A DNA stretch of 64,000 nucleotides, from positions 1 to 64,000 of the forward strand of contig JAGOAU010000004.1 of the NCBI GenBank assembly GCA_017983755.1, written 5' to 3'. Within the stretch, counting starts at the first letter, position 1, and each line of letters begins with the position of its first letter. Under the pieces are notes generated by a model, which saw only the letters and a list, made by a program, of their open reading frames with translations, made no database searches and was not told the DNA's origin. The translations under genes were made by a program, and so were the position numbers. This document shows, piece after piece, positions 27,009 to 38,895 of this stretch. This stretch comes from Azonexus sp. Lineage in GTDB: Bacteria > Pseudomonadota > Gammaproteobacteria > Burkholderiales > Rhodocyclaceae.

Positions 27009-28157
27009 ATGACCGTCACCCTACGCACCCTCACCGCCGACGACAGCGAAGCCATCGAACAGGTCCGCCAGTATTTCCGCAATTACGCGGCCTGGCTGGG
27101 TGTCGACCTGTCGTACCAGAACTTCGAGCAGGAAATGGCCCTGCTGCCCGGCGCCTACTCGGCACCGCAGGGGCGGCTGTTCTTCGCCGAAGTCGATGGC
27201 TGCCCGGCTGGCTGCGTCGGCGTCCGTCCGCTGCCGGAAAGCGATGGTCTTTGTGAAATGAAACGCCTTTACGTCTCGCCTGAAGCACGCGGTCAGGGCG
27301 TCGGCGCCGCGCTGGCGATGGCCGCGATCAAGGCGGCCAAGGACATCGGCTACAAGAAGCTGATGCTCGACACGCTGCCCAACATGCGCATGGCCGTGAA
27401 GCTCTACCGCGAACTGGGTTTCACCGAAGCACCGGCCTATTACCAGACACCGATCGAAGGCACGATGTTTCTCACCCTTGACCTCGAAAACTGGTCGGAG
27501 GAAGACGTCCGTAGCGAAAACCTGTCGCATCTGTTCGATTTCAACCGCGCCTGGGCACGCAAGATGCGGGAAGTCGATGCCGACTATTTCAACCGTCTGG
27601 CCAAGCTGCAAACGCCGGAACTGCTGTGGATCGGCTGCTCCGATTCGCGCGTCCCGGCCAATGAAATTGTCGGCCTTCTGCCGGGCGAGGTCTTCGTCCA
27701 TCGCAACGTCGCCAACCTCGTGCTGCACACGGACCTCAACTGTCTGTCGGTCATCCAGTACGCCGTCGACGTGCTCAAGGTGAAGCACATCATGGTCGTC
27801 GGCCACTACGGCTGCGGCGGCGTGCTGGCCGCACTGCAGAAGGCGCGCGTCGGCCTGGTCGATTTCTGGCTGGACAACGTCAAGCGCGTGCATGACAAGC
27901 ATCTGGCCCTGGTCAACAGCCTGCCGGAAGAGCAGCGCCACGGCCGCCTGTGCGAACTGAACGTGCTGGAGCAGGTGGTCAGCCTGTGCAACACGCCGGT
28001 GGTCAAGGATGCCTGGGCGCGCGGCCAGCCGCTGACCATCCACGGCTGGATCTACGGCCTCAAGGACGGCCTGGTGCACGATCTCGGTATCACCGTCGAC
28101 TGCCCGCAGGATCTGAACACCCGTTACGACGCCGCGCTCAAGGCACTGGACGCCTAG
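27009..28157 (+). CDS. fusion of GNAT acetyltransferase and beta-carbonic anhydrase
   Basis: 382 residues in one continuous frame. Residues 1-158 are a GNAT domain with the acetyl-CoA loop SPEARGQGVGAAL (about 90-102) and the C-terminal AVKLYRELGFTEAP. Residues 172-382 are a beta-carbonic anhydrase with zinc ligands C210 and D212 (CSDSR) and H266 and C269 (GHYGCGG). No in-frame start codon sits at the domain junction, so separate translation is unlikely. The anhydrase could supply bicarbonate to the biotin-dependent carboxylase LiuB/LiuD; the acetyltransferase substrate is unknown. Confidence 0.9.
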   Translation: MTVTLRTLTADDSEAIEQVRQYFRNYAAWLGVDLSYQNFEQEMALLPGAYSAPQGRLFFAEVDGCPAGCVGVRPLPESDGLCEMKRLYVSPEARGQGVGAALAMAAIKAAKDIGYKKLMLDTLPNMRMAVKLYRELGFTEAPAYYQTPIEGTMFLTLDLENWSEEDVRSENLSHLFDFNRAWARKMREVDADYFNRLAKLQTPELLWIGCSDSRVPANEIVGLLPGEVFVHRNVANLVLHTDLNCLSVIQYAVDVLKVKHIMVVGHYGCGGVLAALQKARVGLVDFWLDNVKRVHDKHLALVNSLPEEQRHGRLCELNVLEQVVSLCNTPVVKDAWARGQPLTIHGWIYGLKDGLVHDLGITVDCPQDLNTRYDAALKALDA

Positions 28158-28185
28158 TTACAACAACCATCAAGGAGAACACAGC

Positions 28186-29376
28186 ATGAATGACCCGATC
28201 GTTATCGTTTCCGCCGCCCGTACCGCCATGGGCTCGTTTCAGGGCGGCTTCGCCGGCCTGACTGCCGCCAACCTCGGCGCCGTCGCCATCAGGGCTGCCG
28301 TCGAGCGCGCCGGTATCGACGCCAACCTGGTCGACGAAGTGCTGATGGGCTGCGTGCTGCAAGCCGGCCAGGGCCAGGCGCCGGCCCGCCAGGCGGCATT
28401 GCAGGCCGGCCTGCCGATCACTGCCGGCTGCGCGACCATCCACAAGGTCTGCGGTTCGGCGATGAAGGCGACCATGCTCGGCCACGACGGCATTCTCGCC
28501 GGCTCCTACGGCGTCGCCGTCGTCGGCGGCATGGAATCGATGACCAACGCCCCCTACCTGCTGCCCAAGGCACGCGGCGGCTACCGCCTCGGCCACGGCC
28601 AGATCATCGACCACATGTTCATGGACGGCCTCGAAGACGCCTATTCCAAGGAAAACCGCGGCCGCCTGATGGGCACCTTCGCCGAGGAGTGTGCGACCAC
28701 TTACGGCTTCACCCGCGAAGCGCAGGACGAATTCGCCATCCGCTCGACGACGCGCGCCAAGCAGGCCAGCGACGACGGCAGCTTCGCCTGGGAAATCGCC
28801 CCGGTCACCGTCGCCGGCCGCAAGGGCGATGTCGTCATCGACAAGGACGAAGGCCCGTTCGCGGTCAACATCGAAAAGATCCCGACCTTGAAACCGGCGT
28901 TCAAAAAGGACGGCACGGTCACCCCCGCCAATTCCTCGTCGATTTCCGACGGCGCCGCCGCCATGGTCCTGATGCGCGCCTCGCAGGCCGCCGCCCTCGG
29001 CCTGCAGCCGATCGCCCGCATCGTCGGCCACACCACCAATGCCGGCGTGCCGGCGCTGTTCCCCTCGGCGCCGGTCGGCGCGATGCAGAAATTGTTCGCC
29101 AAAACGGGGTGGACCGCAGAAAGTGTCGATCTCTACGAAATCAACGAAGCCTTCGCCGTCGTCACCATGGCCGCGCTGCACGATCTCAAGCTGCCGGCCG
29201 AAAAGGTCAACATCCACGGCGGCGCCTGTGCCCTCGGCCACCCGATCGGCGCCTCCGGCGCCCGTATCGTCGTCACGCTGCTCGGCGCGCTGAAGAAGTA
29301 CGGCAAGAAGCGCGGCGTCGCCTCGCTGTGCATCGGCGGCGGCGAAGCCACGGCCCTCGCGGTGGAAATGCTGTAA
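28186..29376 (+). CDS. acetyl-CoA C-acetyltransferase (thiolase)
   Basis: 396 residues, start MNDPIVIVSAARTAMGSFQG after AAGGAGAACACAGC. Catalytic Cys is in TIHKVCGSAMKA, with GGMESMTNAPYLL, the His motif GGACALGHPIGASGARI and the C-terminal CIGGGEATALAVE. In this cluster it likely handles acetoacetyl-CoA derived from the leucine pathway. It may also condense acetyl-CoA for PHA synthesis (phaC is 4 kb away). Which direction prevails cannot be told from sequence. Confidence 0.93.
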   Translation: MNDPIVIVSAARTAMGSFQGGFAGLTAANLGAVAIRAAVERAGIDANLVDEVLMGCVLQAGQGQAPARQAALQAGLPITAGCATIHKVCGSAMKATMLGHDGILAGSYGVAVVGGMESMTNAPYLLPKARGGYRLGHGQIIDHMFMDGLEDAYSKENRGRLMGTFAEECATTYGFTREAQDEFAIRSTTRAKQASDDGSFAWEIAPVTVAGRKGDVVIDKDEGPFAVNIEKIPTLKPAFKKDGTVTPANSSSISDGAAAMVLMRASQAAALGLQPIARIVGHTTNAGVPALFPSAPVGAMQKLFAKTGWTAESVDLYEINEAFAVVTMAALHDLKLPAEKVNIHGGACALGHPIGASGARIVVTLLGALKKYGKKRGVASLCIGGGEATALAVEML

Positions 29377-30288
29377 TTGCCCCAAACCCGTTCGCTCACC
29401 TACGCCAAGCTGATCGCTGCGATGTTTTTCTGGGGTGGAACCTGGATCGCCGGGCGGGTTATCGCCCAGGAGCTGACGGCGCCGCTCGCCGTCGCCTCGC
29501 TGCGTTTCGTGCTGTCCGGCGCCATCGTCGCCGGCGTGCTGCTCTTCGCCGAGGGCAGCATTCCGGTGCCACAAGGCGGGCGGGAGTGGGGGCTGGTCTG
29601 GGCGCTCGGGTTTTTCGGCATTTTTCTTTACGGCCTGTGCTTCTTTTTTGGCCTGCAGCGCATTTCGGCCGGGCGCGGCGCGCTGGTCGTCGCGCTCAAC
29701 CCGGCGGTCGTCGTCATCCTGGCCTGGCTGAGCGGCAAGGAGCGCATGACGGCGCGCAAGGCAGTCGGCAGCCTGATCGCCTTTGCCGGCTGCCTGACGG
29801 TGATCGGCAACGGCGATCCGCTGGCTTTGATCAACGGCGACGTCGGCCTTGGCGAATGGCTGATCCTCGGCTGCGTGGCGAGCTGGGCGGCCTATACGTT
29901 CATCGGCTGGCAGGCGACGCATCGCTTCTCGGCGCTGGCGACGACGCTCTACGCCAGCCTGAGCGGCGCCTTGTTGCTCGGTCTGGCTGCGCTGGTACAG
30001 GGCGACATCGACCCGGCAGGCTGGTCGTGGCGCATCTGGGCCAGCATGGGCTTTCTCGCCCTGTTCGGCACGGCCATCGCCTACACCTGGTTCACGGCCG
30101 CCGTGCATCAGCTCGGCGCCGGCCACGCTTCGATCTTCATCAATCTGGTCCCCGTCTTCGCCGTCCTGCAGGCGGCGCTGCTGCTCGACGAGCGGCTCCG
30201 CCCGGCCGTACTGGCCGGTGGCCTGCTGGTCATCGCCGGCGTCTGGCTGACCACACGACAAAAAAATTCTCTGGAGAAAACCGCATGA
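29377..30288 (+). CDS. EamA/DMT-family permease
   Basis: 303 residues from TTG 29377, immediately after the thiolase stop. About ten membrane segments in two EamA repeats: LIAAMFFWGGTWIAGRVIAQ begins the first and WLILGCVASWAAYTFIGWQA the second, and ASIFINLVPVFAVLQAALLL closes. These export amino acids or metabolites; in a leucine cluster an efflux role for a branched-chain compound is plausible but unproven. Its stop overlaps the next start (ATGA). Confidence 0.85.
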   Translation: MPQTRSLTYAKLIAAMFFWGGTWIAGRVIAQELTAPLAVASLRFVLSGAIVAGVLLFAEGSIPVPQGGREWGLVWALGFFGIFLYGLCFFFGLQRISAGRGALVVALNPAVVVILAWLSGKERMTARKAVGSLIAFAGCLTVIGNGDPLALINGDVGLGEWLILGCVASWAAYTFIGWQATHRFSALATTLYASLSGALLLGLAALVQGDIDPAGWSWRIWASMGFLALFGTAIAYTWFTAAVHQLGAGHASIFINLVPVFAVLQAALLLDERLRPAVLAGGLLVIAGVWLTTRQKNSLEKTA

Positions 30289-31421
30289 TTCTCACGCAAG
30301 AACAGGAAATGATCCGCGACACCATGCGCGCCTTCGCGCAGGAGCGCCTCGCCCCCTTCGCCGCCGAATGGGACAAGCACCACACCTTCCCGGCCGAGGC
30401 CCTCAGGGAACTCGGCGAACTCGGCGCCATGGGCATGGTCGTGCCGGAAGAATGGGACGGCGCCGGCATGGACTACATGTCGCTGGTGCTGACGCTGGAA
30501 GAAATCGCCGCCGGCGACGGCGCTACCTCGACCATCGTTTCGGTGCAGAATTCGCTGGCCTGCGGCATCACGCAAAAATATGGCACCGACGCGCAGAAGG
30601 AAGAATGGCTGAAACCGCTGGCCCGTGGCGAGAAGTGGGGCTGCTTCTGCCTGACCGAGCCGCACACCGGTTCCGACGCGGCGGCGATCACCACCCGTGC
30701 CGACCGCGACGGCGACCATTTCGTGCTCAACGGCGTCAAGCAGTTCATCACCACCGGCAAGCACGCGCACGTCGCGATCGTCTTCGCCGTCACCGACAAG
30801 GCCGCCGGCAAGAAGGGCATTTCCTGCTTCCTGGTGCCGACCGCCACCCCGGGCTTCATCGTCGGCCGCACCGAGGACAAGATGGGCCAGCATGCCTCCG
30901 ACACCGTGCAGATCATTCTCGAGAACTGCCGCGTGCCGGCCAGCGCCCTGCTCGGCAAGGAAGGCGAAGGCTACCGGATCGCCCTCTCCAACCTCGAAGC
31001 CGGCCGCATCGGCATCGCCGCGCAAAGTATCGGCATGGCCCGCGCCGCGCTCGAGGCGGCGATCGCCTACGCCAGGGAGCGCGTCACCTTCGGGGTGCCG
31101 ATCATCGAGCACCAGGCGGTCAATTTCCGCCTCGCCGACATGGCGACTTTGCTCGACGCCGCCCGCCTGATGGTCTGGCGCGCCGCCGCCTACAAGGACG
31201 CCGGCCGCCCCTGCCTGAAGGAAGCCTCGATGGCCAAGATGTTCGCCTCCGAGGCCGCCGAGAAGATCGCCTCGGCCGCCATCCAGACCCTCGGCGGCGT
31301 CGGCTACACCTGCGACTTCCCGGTCGAACGCATCTACCGCGACGTGCGCATCAGCCAGATCTACGAAGGCGCCAACGACATTCAGCGCCTGGTCATCGGC
31401 CGGGCGATCGCGGCCGAATAA
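30285..31421 (+). CDS. acyl-CoA dehydrogenase (short/branched-chain type)
   Basis: 378 residues, start MILTQEQEMIRDTMRAFAQE after CTGGAGAAAACCGC. Family motifs are CFCLTEPHTGSDAAAITTRA and [20 protein letters not shown]. The catalytic Glu is in QIYEGANDIQRL, the standard position, unlike LiuA. Candidate substrates are butyryl-, isobutyryl- or 2-methylbutyryl-CoA. A much longer open frame upstream (from 28689) is a shadow of the thiolase and permease. Confidence 0.9.
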   Translation: MILTQEQEMIRDTMRAFAQERLAPFAAEWDKHHTFPAEALRELGELGAMGMVVPEEWDGAGMDYMSLVLTLEEIAAGDGATSTIVSVQNSLACGITQKYGTDAQKEEWLKPLARGEKWGCFCLTEPHTGSDAAAITTRADRDGDHFVLNGVKQFITTGKHAHVAIVFAVTDKAAGKKGISCFLVPTATPGFIVGRTEDKMGQHASDTVQIILENCRVPASALLGKEGEGYRIALSNLEAGRIGIAAQSIGMARAALEAAIAYARERVTFGVPIIEHQAVNFRLADMATLLDAARLMVWRAAAYKDAGRPCLKEASMAKMFASEAAEKIASAAIQTLGGVGYTCDFPVERIYRDVRISQIYEGANDIQRLVIGRAIAAE

Positions 31422-31491
31422 GCCGAACGTTGCGGTCAACAGGTAAAAAAGGCCAAAAATGCCCGACGGCCGCGGCAACGAGGAGACAGAC

Positions 31492-32103
31492 ATGAGCGAC
31501 AAGGCCCCGATCGACTTCTGGTTCGATTTCTCCAGCCCCTACGGCTACCTGCTGAGCGAACGCATCGACGATGTGGCCGCGCGTTACGGCCGCCAGGTCC
31601 GCTGGCATCCGATCCTGCTCGGCGTCGTATTCCAGGCAACCGGCGGCGCCCCGCTGACCCTGCAAAACCCTGCCAAGGCCGCCTACTCGCTGCACGACTT
31701 CGCGCGCTCGGCGCGCTTCATGGGTGTTCCCTACAGCCATCCGACGCTCTTCCCCCTGCCGACGCAGAACGCCGCGCGCGCCTTTTACTGGCTGCACGGG
31801 CAGGACTGCGCGCTCGCCCGCCGCTTCGCCCACGCCACCTATCGCGCGCTGTTCGTCGACAACCGCGACATTTCGGCGCCGGACACCGTGCTCGAAATTG
31901 CCGCCGATCTGGGCGTCGACCGCAGCAGCCTGGCCGCTGCGCTGCAAAGTCCGGAAATCAAGGCGCGCCTCAAGGATGAGGTCGAGCAGGCCATGAAAGC
32001 CGGCGTCTTCGGCTCACCGCACGTGATCATCGACGGCGAACCGTTCTTCGGCGCCGACCGCCTGCCGCAGATCGAGAAATGGCTGGCGAGCGGCGGCTTC
32101 TGA
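31492..32103 (+). CDS. 2-hydroxychromene-2-carboxylate isomerase-like protein (DsbA fold)
   Basis: 203 residues from ATG 31492 after CGAGGAGACAGAC. It starts IDFWFDFSSPYGYLLSERID; the SSPYGY segment is where glutathione binds in kappa-class GST-like isomerases, and GVFGSPHVIIDGEPFFGADR is the DsbA-fold cis-Pro loop. True hydroxychromene isomerases act in naphthalene breakdown; no other such genes are here, so the substrate is probably different. Confidence 0.8.
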   Translation: MSDKAPIDFWFDFSSPYGYLLSERIDDVAARYGRQVRWHPILLGVVFQATGGAPLTLQNPAKAAYSLHDFARSARFMGVPYSHPTLFPLPTQNAARAFYWLHGQDCALARRFAHATYRALFVDNRDISAPDTVLEIAADLGVDRSSLAAALQSPEIKARLKDEVEQAMKAGVFGSPHVIIDGEPFFGADRLPQIEKWLASGGF

Positions 32104-32110
32104 GGACACG

Positions 32111-32710
<600 letters not shown>

Positions 32711-32762
32711 GACTTTGGCAATTCAAATTCAGGTAACGCACACATAAAAGAAGCGAGGAGAC

Positions 32763-34370
32763 ATGACTACCCTGAAATCCCAACTCAACCCGCGCTCGGC
32801 CGATTTCCAGGCCAACGCGGCGGCCATGCAAACGGTGGTGGCCGACCTGCATGAAAAGGTCGAGAAGATCGCCCTCGGCGGCCCAGAGGCGGCACGCCAG
32901 AAGCACATCGCGCGCGGCAAGCTGCTGCCACGCGAGCGGGTGAACGGCCTGCTCGATCCAGGCACGCCCTTCCTCGAAATCGGCCAGTTTGCCGCCTACG
33001 GCATGTATGGCGGCGACGTTCCCGCCGCTTCGGTGATCGCCGGCATCGGCCGGGTCAATGGCGTCGAATGCATGGTCGTCGCCAACGACGCCACCGTGAA
33101 GGGCGGCACCTACTACCCGCTGACCGTCAAGAAACACCTGCGCGCCCAGGAAATCGCCCTGGAAAACCGCCTGCCCTGCGTCTATCTCGTCGATTCCGGC
33201 GGCGCCTTCCTGCCCATGCAGGACGAGGTTTTCCCGGACAAGGAACACTTCGGCCGCATCTTCTTCAACCAGGCCAACCTGTCGGCCCAGGGCATCCCGC
33301 AGATTGCGGCGGTGATGGGTTCATGTACGGCCGGCGGCGCCTATGTGCCGGCGATGTGCGACGAGTCGATCATCGTCAAGAATCAAGGCACGATCTTTTT
33401 GGGCGGCCCGCCGCTGGTCAAGGCGGCAACCGGTGAAGTCGTCTCGGCTGAAGACTTGGGGGGCGCCGACGTGCATACGCGCATTTCCGGCGTCGTCGAT
33501 CATCTGGCCGAGAACGATGCCCATGCGCTGGCCATTGCCCGGCGCATCGTCAAGGATCTCAACTGGAAAAAGGCCCCGCCGGTCACGTTGACCGCGCCTG
33601 CTGACCCACTCTACGCCGCCGAAGAACTCTACGGCGTCATCCCGACCGATTCGAAAAAACCCTTCGACGTGCGCGAAATCATCGCGCGCATCGTCGACGG
33701 CTCCGATTTCGACGAATTCAAGGCGCGCTACGGCATGACGCTGGTCTGCGGTTTCGCGCGGATTTACGGCTACCCGGTCGGCATCGTCGCCAACAACGGC
33801 ATCCTGTTCAGCGAATCGGCCCTCAAGGGCGCCCATTTCATCGAACTCTGCGCCCAGCGCGGCATTCCGCTCGTCTTTTTGCAAAACATCACCGGCTTCA
33901 TGGTCGGCCGCAAGTACGAAAACGGCGGCATCGCCCGCGACGGCGCCAAGATGGTGACGGCTGTCGCCACCGCCAAGGTGCCGAAATTCACCGTCGTCAT
34001 CGGCGGCAGTTTCGGCGCCGGCAACTACGGCATGTGCGGCCGCGCCTACAGCCCGCGCTTCCTGTGGATGTGGCCGAACGCCCGCATCTCGGTGATGGGC
34101 GGCGAACAGGCGGCCGGGGTGCTGGCTACCGTCAAGCGGGATGGTATGGAGGCTTCCGGCAAGAGCTGGTCGGCCGAGGAGGAAGCGGCGTTCAAGGCGC
34201 CGATTCGCGAGCAGTATGAGACGCAGGGGCATCCTTACTATGCCTCGGCGCGGCTGTGGGATGACGGGATTATTGATCCGGCGGATACGCGGCGGGTGCT
34301 GGGCTTGGGGTTGTCGGCTTCGATGAATTCGCCGGCGGAAGAGACCAAATTTGGCATTTTCCGGATGTGA
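32763..34370 (+). CDS. liuB: methylcrotonyl-CoA carboxylase, carboxyltransferase (beta) subunit
   Basis: 535 residues, the usual length. Carboxyltransferase motifs include [37 protein letters not shown] and [20 protein letters not shown]. The [14 protein letters not shown] region is specific for methylcrotonyl-CoA (versus propionyl-CoA) enzymes. It moves CO2 from biotin on LiuD to 3-methylcrotonyl-CoA. Start after AAGCGAGGAGAC. A mobile repeat separates it from liuC. Confidence 0.95.
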   Translation: MTTLKSQLNPRSADFQANAAAMQTVVADLHEKVEKIALGGPEAARQKHIARGKLLPRERVNGLLDPGTPFLEIGQFAAYGMYGGDVPAASVIAGIGRVNGVECMVVANDATVKGGTYYPLTVKKHLRAQEIALENRLPCVYLVDSGGAFLPMQDEVFPDKEHFGRIFFNQANLSAQGIPQIAAVMGSCTAGGAYVPAMCDESIIVKNQGTIFLGGPPLVKAATGEVVSAEDLGGADVHTRISGVVDHLAENDAHALAIARRIVKDLNWKKAPPVTLTAPADPLYAAEELYGVIPTDSKKPFDVREIIARIVDGSDFDEFKARYGMTLVCGFARIYGYPVGIVANNGILFSESALKGAHFIELCAQRGIPLVFLQNITGFMVGRKYENGGIARDGAKMVTAVATAKVPKFTVVIGGSFGAGNYGMCGRAYSPRFLWMWPNARISVMGGEQAAGVLATVKRDGMEASGKSWSAEEEAAFKAPIREQYETQGHPYYASARLWDDGIIDPADTRRVLGLGLSASMNSPAEETKFGIFRM

Positions 34371-34392
34371 TGGGAATGAGCGTGTGCGCATC

Positions 34393-34917
34393 TCAACCGC
34401 TGGTTTCCGCGCCTGACGCGCGGGCATACTTTCTTTTTGATGGCAAAAAGAAAGTAGCCAAAGAAAAAACCACCCCAGGTTACGCGGTCGGCTGCGCCGA
34501 CTTCCCTGCGCTACTCAAAGGGCCGGGCGGCTGCGGAACTCGGGGCTATGCCCCTCAGACAGTCCTCGCCGACTACCCCCGGCCCTTCTCCGTTGCTCGG
34601 CGCTCCACATGGGGGCCCGGAGAAGCGTCGCAATTTCACCTCTTGCGGTCGACCGATAAAACCGACAAATTTTCAGCGGCGTTCGGTTTACCCCTTCCCG
34701 TGAGAGGCGCTGAGCAACGCAGGTGGGCCGGGTGTAGTCGGCTGGCGTTGTCTGAGCCGCGCAGCGGCGAGTTTAGCCAGCCGCCCGGACCGCCGAGTAG
34801 CGCAAGGGACCGGGCTCAGCCCGGCGCCGACCCCGGGTCGCCTTTTCTTTGCCAACTTTCTTTTGGCGAAGCAAAAGAAAGTTGGGTCGCGCGTCAGGCG
34901 CGAAAAACAGCGGTTGA
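34393..34917. mobile_element. 525-bp MITE-like element with long terminal inverted repeats
   Basis: The ends TCAACCGCTG (34393) and CAGCGGTTGA (34917) are exact complements. They start imperfect terminal inverted repeats of about 75 bp that share the GCGCCTGACGCGCG block and a nested hairpin built from ACTTTCTTTT/AAAAGAAAGT. A shorter internal dyad (GTTGCTCGGCGC near 34595 and GGCGCTGAGCAAC near 34709) is also present. No transposase frame of any size is supported. It lies inside the liu cluster, and a fragment of the same family recurs near 59480. Confidence 0.75.
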
Positions 34918-34960
34918 TACAGCTCAACCCGCCAAATAAAAACTCCGGAGACAAAACACC

Positions 34961-35749
34961 ATGCCCTTCCAAGCCCTGGACATCGAACTCAACGGCCCGG
35001 TCGCCACGATCTGGATGAACCGTCCCGACCTGCACAATGCCTTCGACGAAATCCTGATCGCCGAACTGACCGCCGCCTGCGTCGCGGTCGACGAGGACCC
35101 GGACATCCGTGTCGTCGTCCTCGCCGGCCGCGGCAAAAGCTTTTCGGCTGGCGCCGACCTCAACTGGATGCGGCGCGCCGCCAACAATGGCCTAGCCGAC
35201 AACCTCAACGACGCCCGCGCCTTGGCCGGCATGCTGCGCACGCTGGCCGAGATGAACAAGCCGACCATCGCCCGCGTCCAGGGCGCTGCACTGGGTGGCG
35301 GCATGGGCCTGGCTTCTGCCTGCGACATCGCGGTCGCCTCGACCAGGGCGGTATTCGCCACCTCCGAGGTCAGGTTCGGCATCATCCCCTCGGCCATTTC
35401 ACCCTACGTCCTGCGCGCCATCGGCGCCCGCCAAGCCACGCGCTATTTCCAGTCGGCCGAACGCATCGACGCCCTTCGCGCCCGCGAAATCGGTCTCGTC
35501 CATGAAGCCGTGGAACCGGAAGCGCTCGATGCCAAAGTGCAGGAAATCGTCAGCGCCCTGCTGCAAGGCGGCCCGCTCGCGCAGGCGGCCGCCAAGGACC
35601 TGATCAGCGCGGTCGACGGCCAGTCGATCAACGACAACCTCGTCGAGGAGACCGCCCACCGCATCGCCCATTTGCGCGCGACGCCGGAAGCCCGCGAAGG
35701 CATCGCCGCCTTCCTCGACAAACGCCAAGCCAACTGGATTGGGGAATAA
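34961..35749 (+). CDS. liuC: methylglutaconyl-CoA hydratase
   Basis: 262 residues of the crotonase family. The oxyanion-hole segments are GRGKSFSAGADLNWM and VQGAALGGGMGLASACDIAV, with EVRFGIIPSAISPYVLRAIG near the catalytic position. It hydrates 3-methylglutaconyl-CoA to HMG-CoA. The start follows ACTCCGGAGACAAAACACC, and liuD starts 3 bases after its stop. Confidence 0.92.
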   Translation: MPFQALDIELNGPVATIWMNRPDLHNAFDEILIAELTAACVAVDEDPDIRVVVLAGRGKSFSAGADLNWMRRAANNGLADNLNDARALAGMLRTLAEMNKPTIARVQGAALGGGMGLASACDIAVASTRAVFATSEVRFGIIPSAISPYVLRAIGARQATRYFQSAERIDALRAREIGLVHEAVEPEALDAKVQEIVSALLQGGPLAQAAAKDLISAVDGQSINDNLVEETAHRIAHLRATPEAREGIAAFLDKRQANWIGE

Positions 35750-35752
35750 GCC

Positions 35753-37750
<1,998 letters not shown>

Positions 37751-37770
37751 GTCACCGATTGCTCGCCAGA

Positions 37771-37802
37771 AGCGATGGTGCTACTCTGGTAGCACCATCG
37801 CT
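37771..37802. promoter_or_regulatory. perfect 14-bp inverted repeat before the toxin-antitoxin genes
   Basis: AGCGATGGTGCTAC (37771-37784), loop TCTG, then GTAGCACCATCGCT (37789-37802): a fully complementary 14-bp stem 20 bases after liuD and 13 before the antitoxin start. No T run follows, so an operator bound by the ribbon-helix-helix antitoxin is more likely than a terminator, though the structure could also end liuD transcripts partly. Confidence 0.65.
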
Positions 37803-37815
37803 TTGGAGAAGAACC

Positions 37816-38100
37816 ATGGCAACCACGTCGCTAAAAATCCCCGACGACCTTAAACAAAGGACCATCAACATCGCCCAGCAGCAAGGCGTCTCGCCGCATG
37901 CCTTCATGCTCTCCGCCATCGAGCAGAACGTACGTGCTGCCGAGCAGCGGGCCGCATTCGTCGCCGCAGCCCTGGCGGCCGAACAGGAAATGCTGGCCAG
38001 TGGCCTAGGCCACCCGGCAGAGGAAGTGCACCGCTACATCCACGAGCGCCTAGCCGGTGAGAAAGTCGAGCGCCCCGAGGCCAAACCTTGGCGAAACTGA
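37816..38100 (+). CDS. ribbon-helix-helix antitoxin
   Basis: 94 residues from ATG 37816 after TTTGGAGAAGAACC. The N-terminal TTSLKIPDDLKQRTINIAQQ is a ribbon-helix-helix DNA-binding domain; the C-terminal half is helical and charged, as expected for the toxin-binding part. It overlaps the toxin gene by 13 bases, and the perfect dyad upstream is a likely autoregulation site. Confidence 0.8.
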   Translation: MATTSLKIPDDLKQRTINIAQQQGVSPHAFMLSAIEQNVRAAEQRAAFVAAALAAEQEMLASGLGHPAEEVHRYIHERLAGEKVERPEAKPWRN

Positions 38101-38393
38101 TCTACAGCCGCAAGGCGCTGGCCGACATCGAAGCACTCACCGACTTTCTCAGCGCCAGCGATCCAGCGGCGGCCGCAGAAACTGCTGGTCTTATCTGCGA
38201 AGCAGTAGGCCTGCTCGGCAAGCACCCTTTGATCGGGCGAGGCATCGAACACGGCTTGCGCGAGTTGGTCATTTCCCGGGGCAGAACCGGCTACATCGCG
38301 CTCTACCGCTTCCGCGAAGCAGAGGATGCCATCCTGATCCTGGCCATTCGCCACCAGCGGGAAGCGGGTTATTGGCAACAAAATGAGCGTTAG
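38088..38393 (+). CDS. RelE/ParE-family toxin
   Basis: 101 residues from TTG 38088 inside the antitoxin end. AKLIYSRKALADIEALTDFL, GKHPLIGRGIEHGLRELVIS, RTGYIALYRFREAEDAILIL and AIRHQREAGY are the sheet and helix pattern of ParE/RelE toxins, with the C-terminal Arg/His/Tyr set. Such toxins either cut mRNA or inhibit gyrase; the 'IRHQREAGY' ending favours the ParE type. Paired with the upstream RHH antitoxin. Confidence 0.82.
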   Translation: MAKLIYSRKALADIEALTDFLSASDPAAAAETAGLICEAVGLLGKHPLIGRGIEHGLRELVISRGRTGYIALYRFREAEDAILILAIRHQREAGYWQQNER

Positions 38394-38871
38394 GGCCAAA
38401 CTACCTCAACTCGTCTTTCTGTGTGCCCTGCCAGTCATCATGCTGTCTGGATGCGGTGACATCTATCGCTATCTGACAAGCGGAGAGGTTGGCTGGGCCA
38501 TCAAACGGGAAATTCGTGACAGGCAACAAACAGAAATCGCCTTGGCCAGCCTGACCCGATTTTCTTGGGATGAATTGATCGTTTTCAGCGCCTACACTCC
38601 TCGCCACGAAATCTGCCAGCGCCTGAAGCTGGATGAACTTACGTGTATTGCAGCCGATCTCCCGGAGCCGCTAGACGATGGCCTTGGTTTGCTGGTTTTC
38701 CGCCAGAATGGAAAAATTGTCCACCGCGAAATCCAGCTCAGCTGGCACGGTAGATTTCAGGTTGATGAGCGCAGCTTCACACCCCAAACAGCGGTTTTTG
38801 TCGTCGAACCAAACGGTACCGGCCGTAACGGTGAACCCTATCTCATTCTGCTTGCAAAGCCAGCCCCCTAA
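38383..38871 (+). CDS. hypothetical lipoprotein (162 residues)
   Basis: Starts inside the toxin gene end (11-base overlap). It has a signal with lipobox (LPVIMLSGCGDIYRYLTSGE). The mature part contains RFSWDELIVFSAYTPRHEIC and a beta-rich C-terminus. No family recognised. Codon use and lower GC differ from the liu genes on either side, so it may have arrived together with the toxin-antitoxin pair. Confidence 0.65.
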   Translation: MSVRAKLPQLVFLCALPVIMLSGCGDIYRYLTSGEVGWAIKREIRDRQQTEIALASLTRFSWDELIVFSAYTPRHEICQRLKLDELTCIAADLPEPLDDGLGLLVFRQNGKIVHREIQLSWHGRFQVDERSFTPQTAVFVVEPNGTGRNGEPYLILLAKPAP

Positions 38872-38895
38872 TTCCTCCCTCACCAAGCACTCGCT

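Noticed and set aside
28138..30261. 707-residue open frame on the minus strand
   Set aside because: Antisense to thiolase and permease; composition (Gly/Ala/Asp/Arg) typical of shadow frames.
28689..30284. long N-terminal extension of the second acyl-CoA dehydrogenase
   Set aside because: Arg/Pro-rich frame-shadow of thiolase and permease; the enzyme has a normal start with ribosome site at 30285.
34367..34939. 190-residue frame across the MITE-like element
   Set aside because: Lies wholly in the inverted-repeat element, has no ribosome site or motif, and its sequence reads as repeat-derived.
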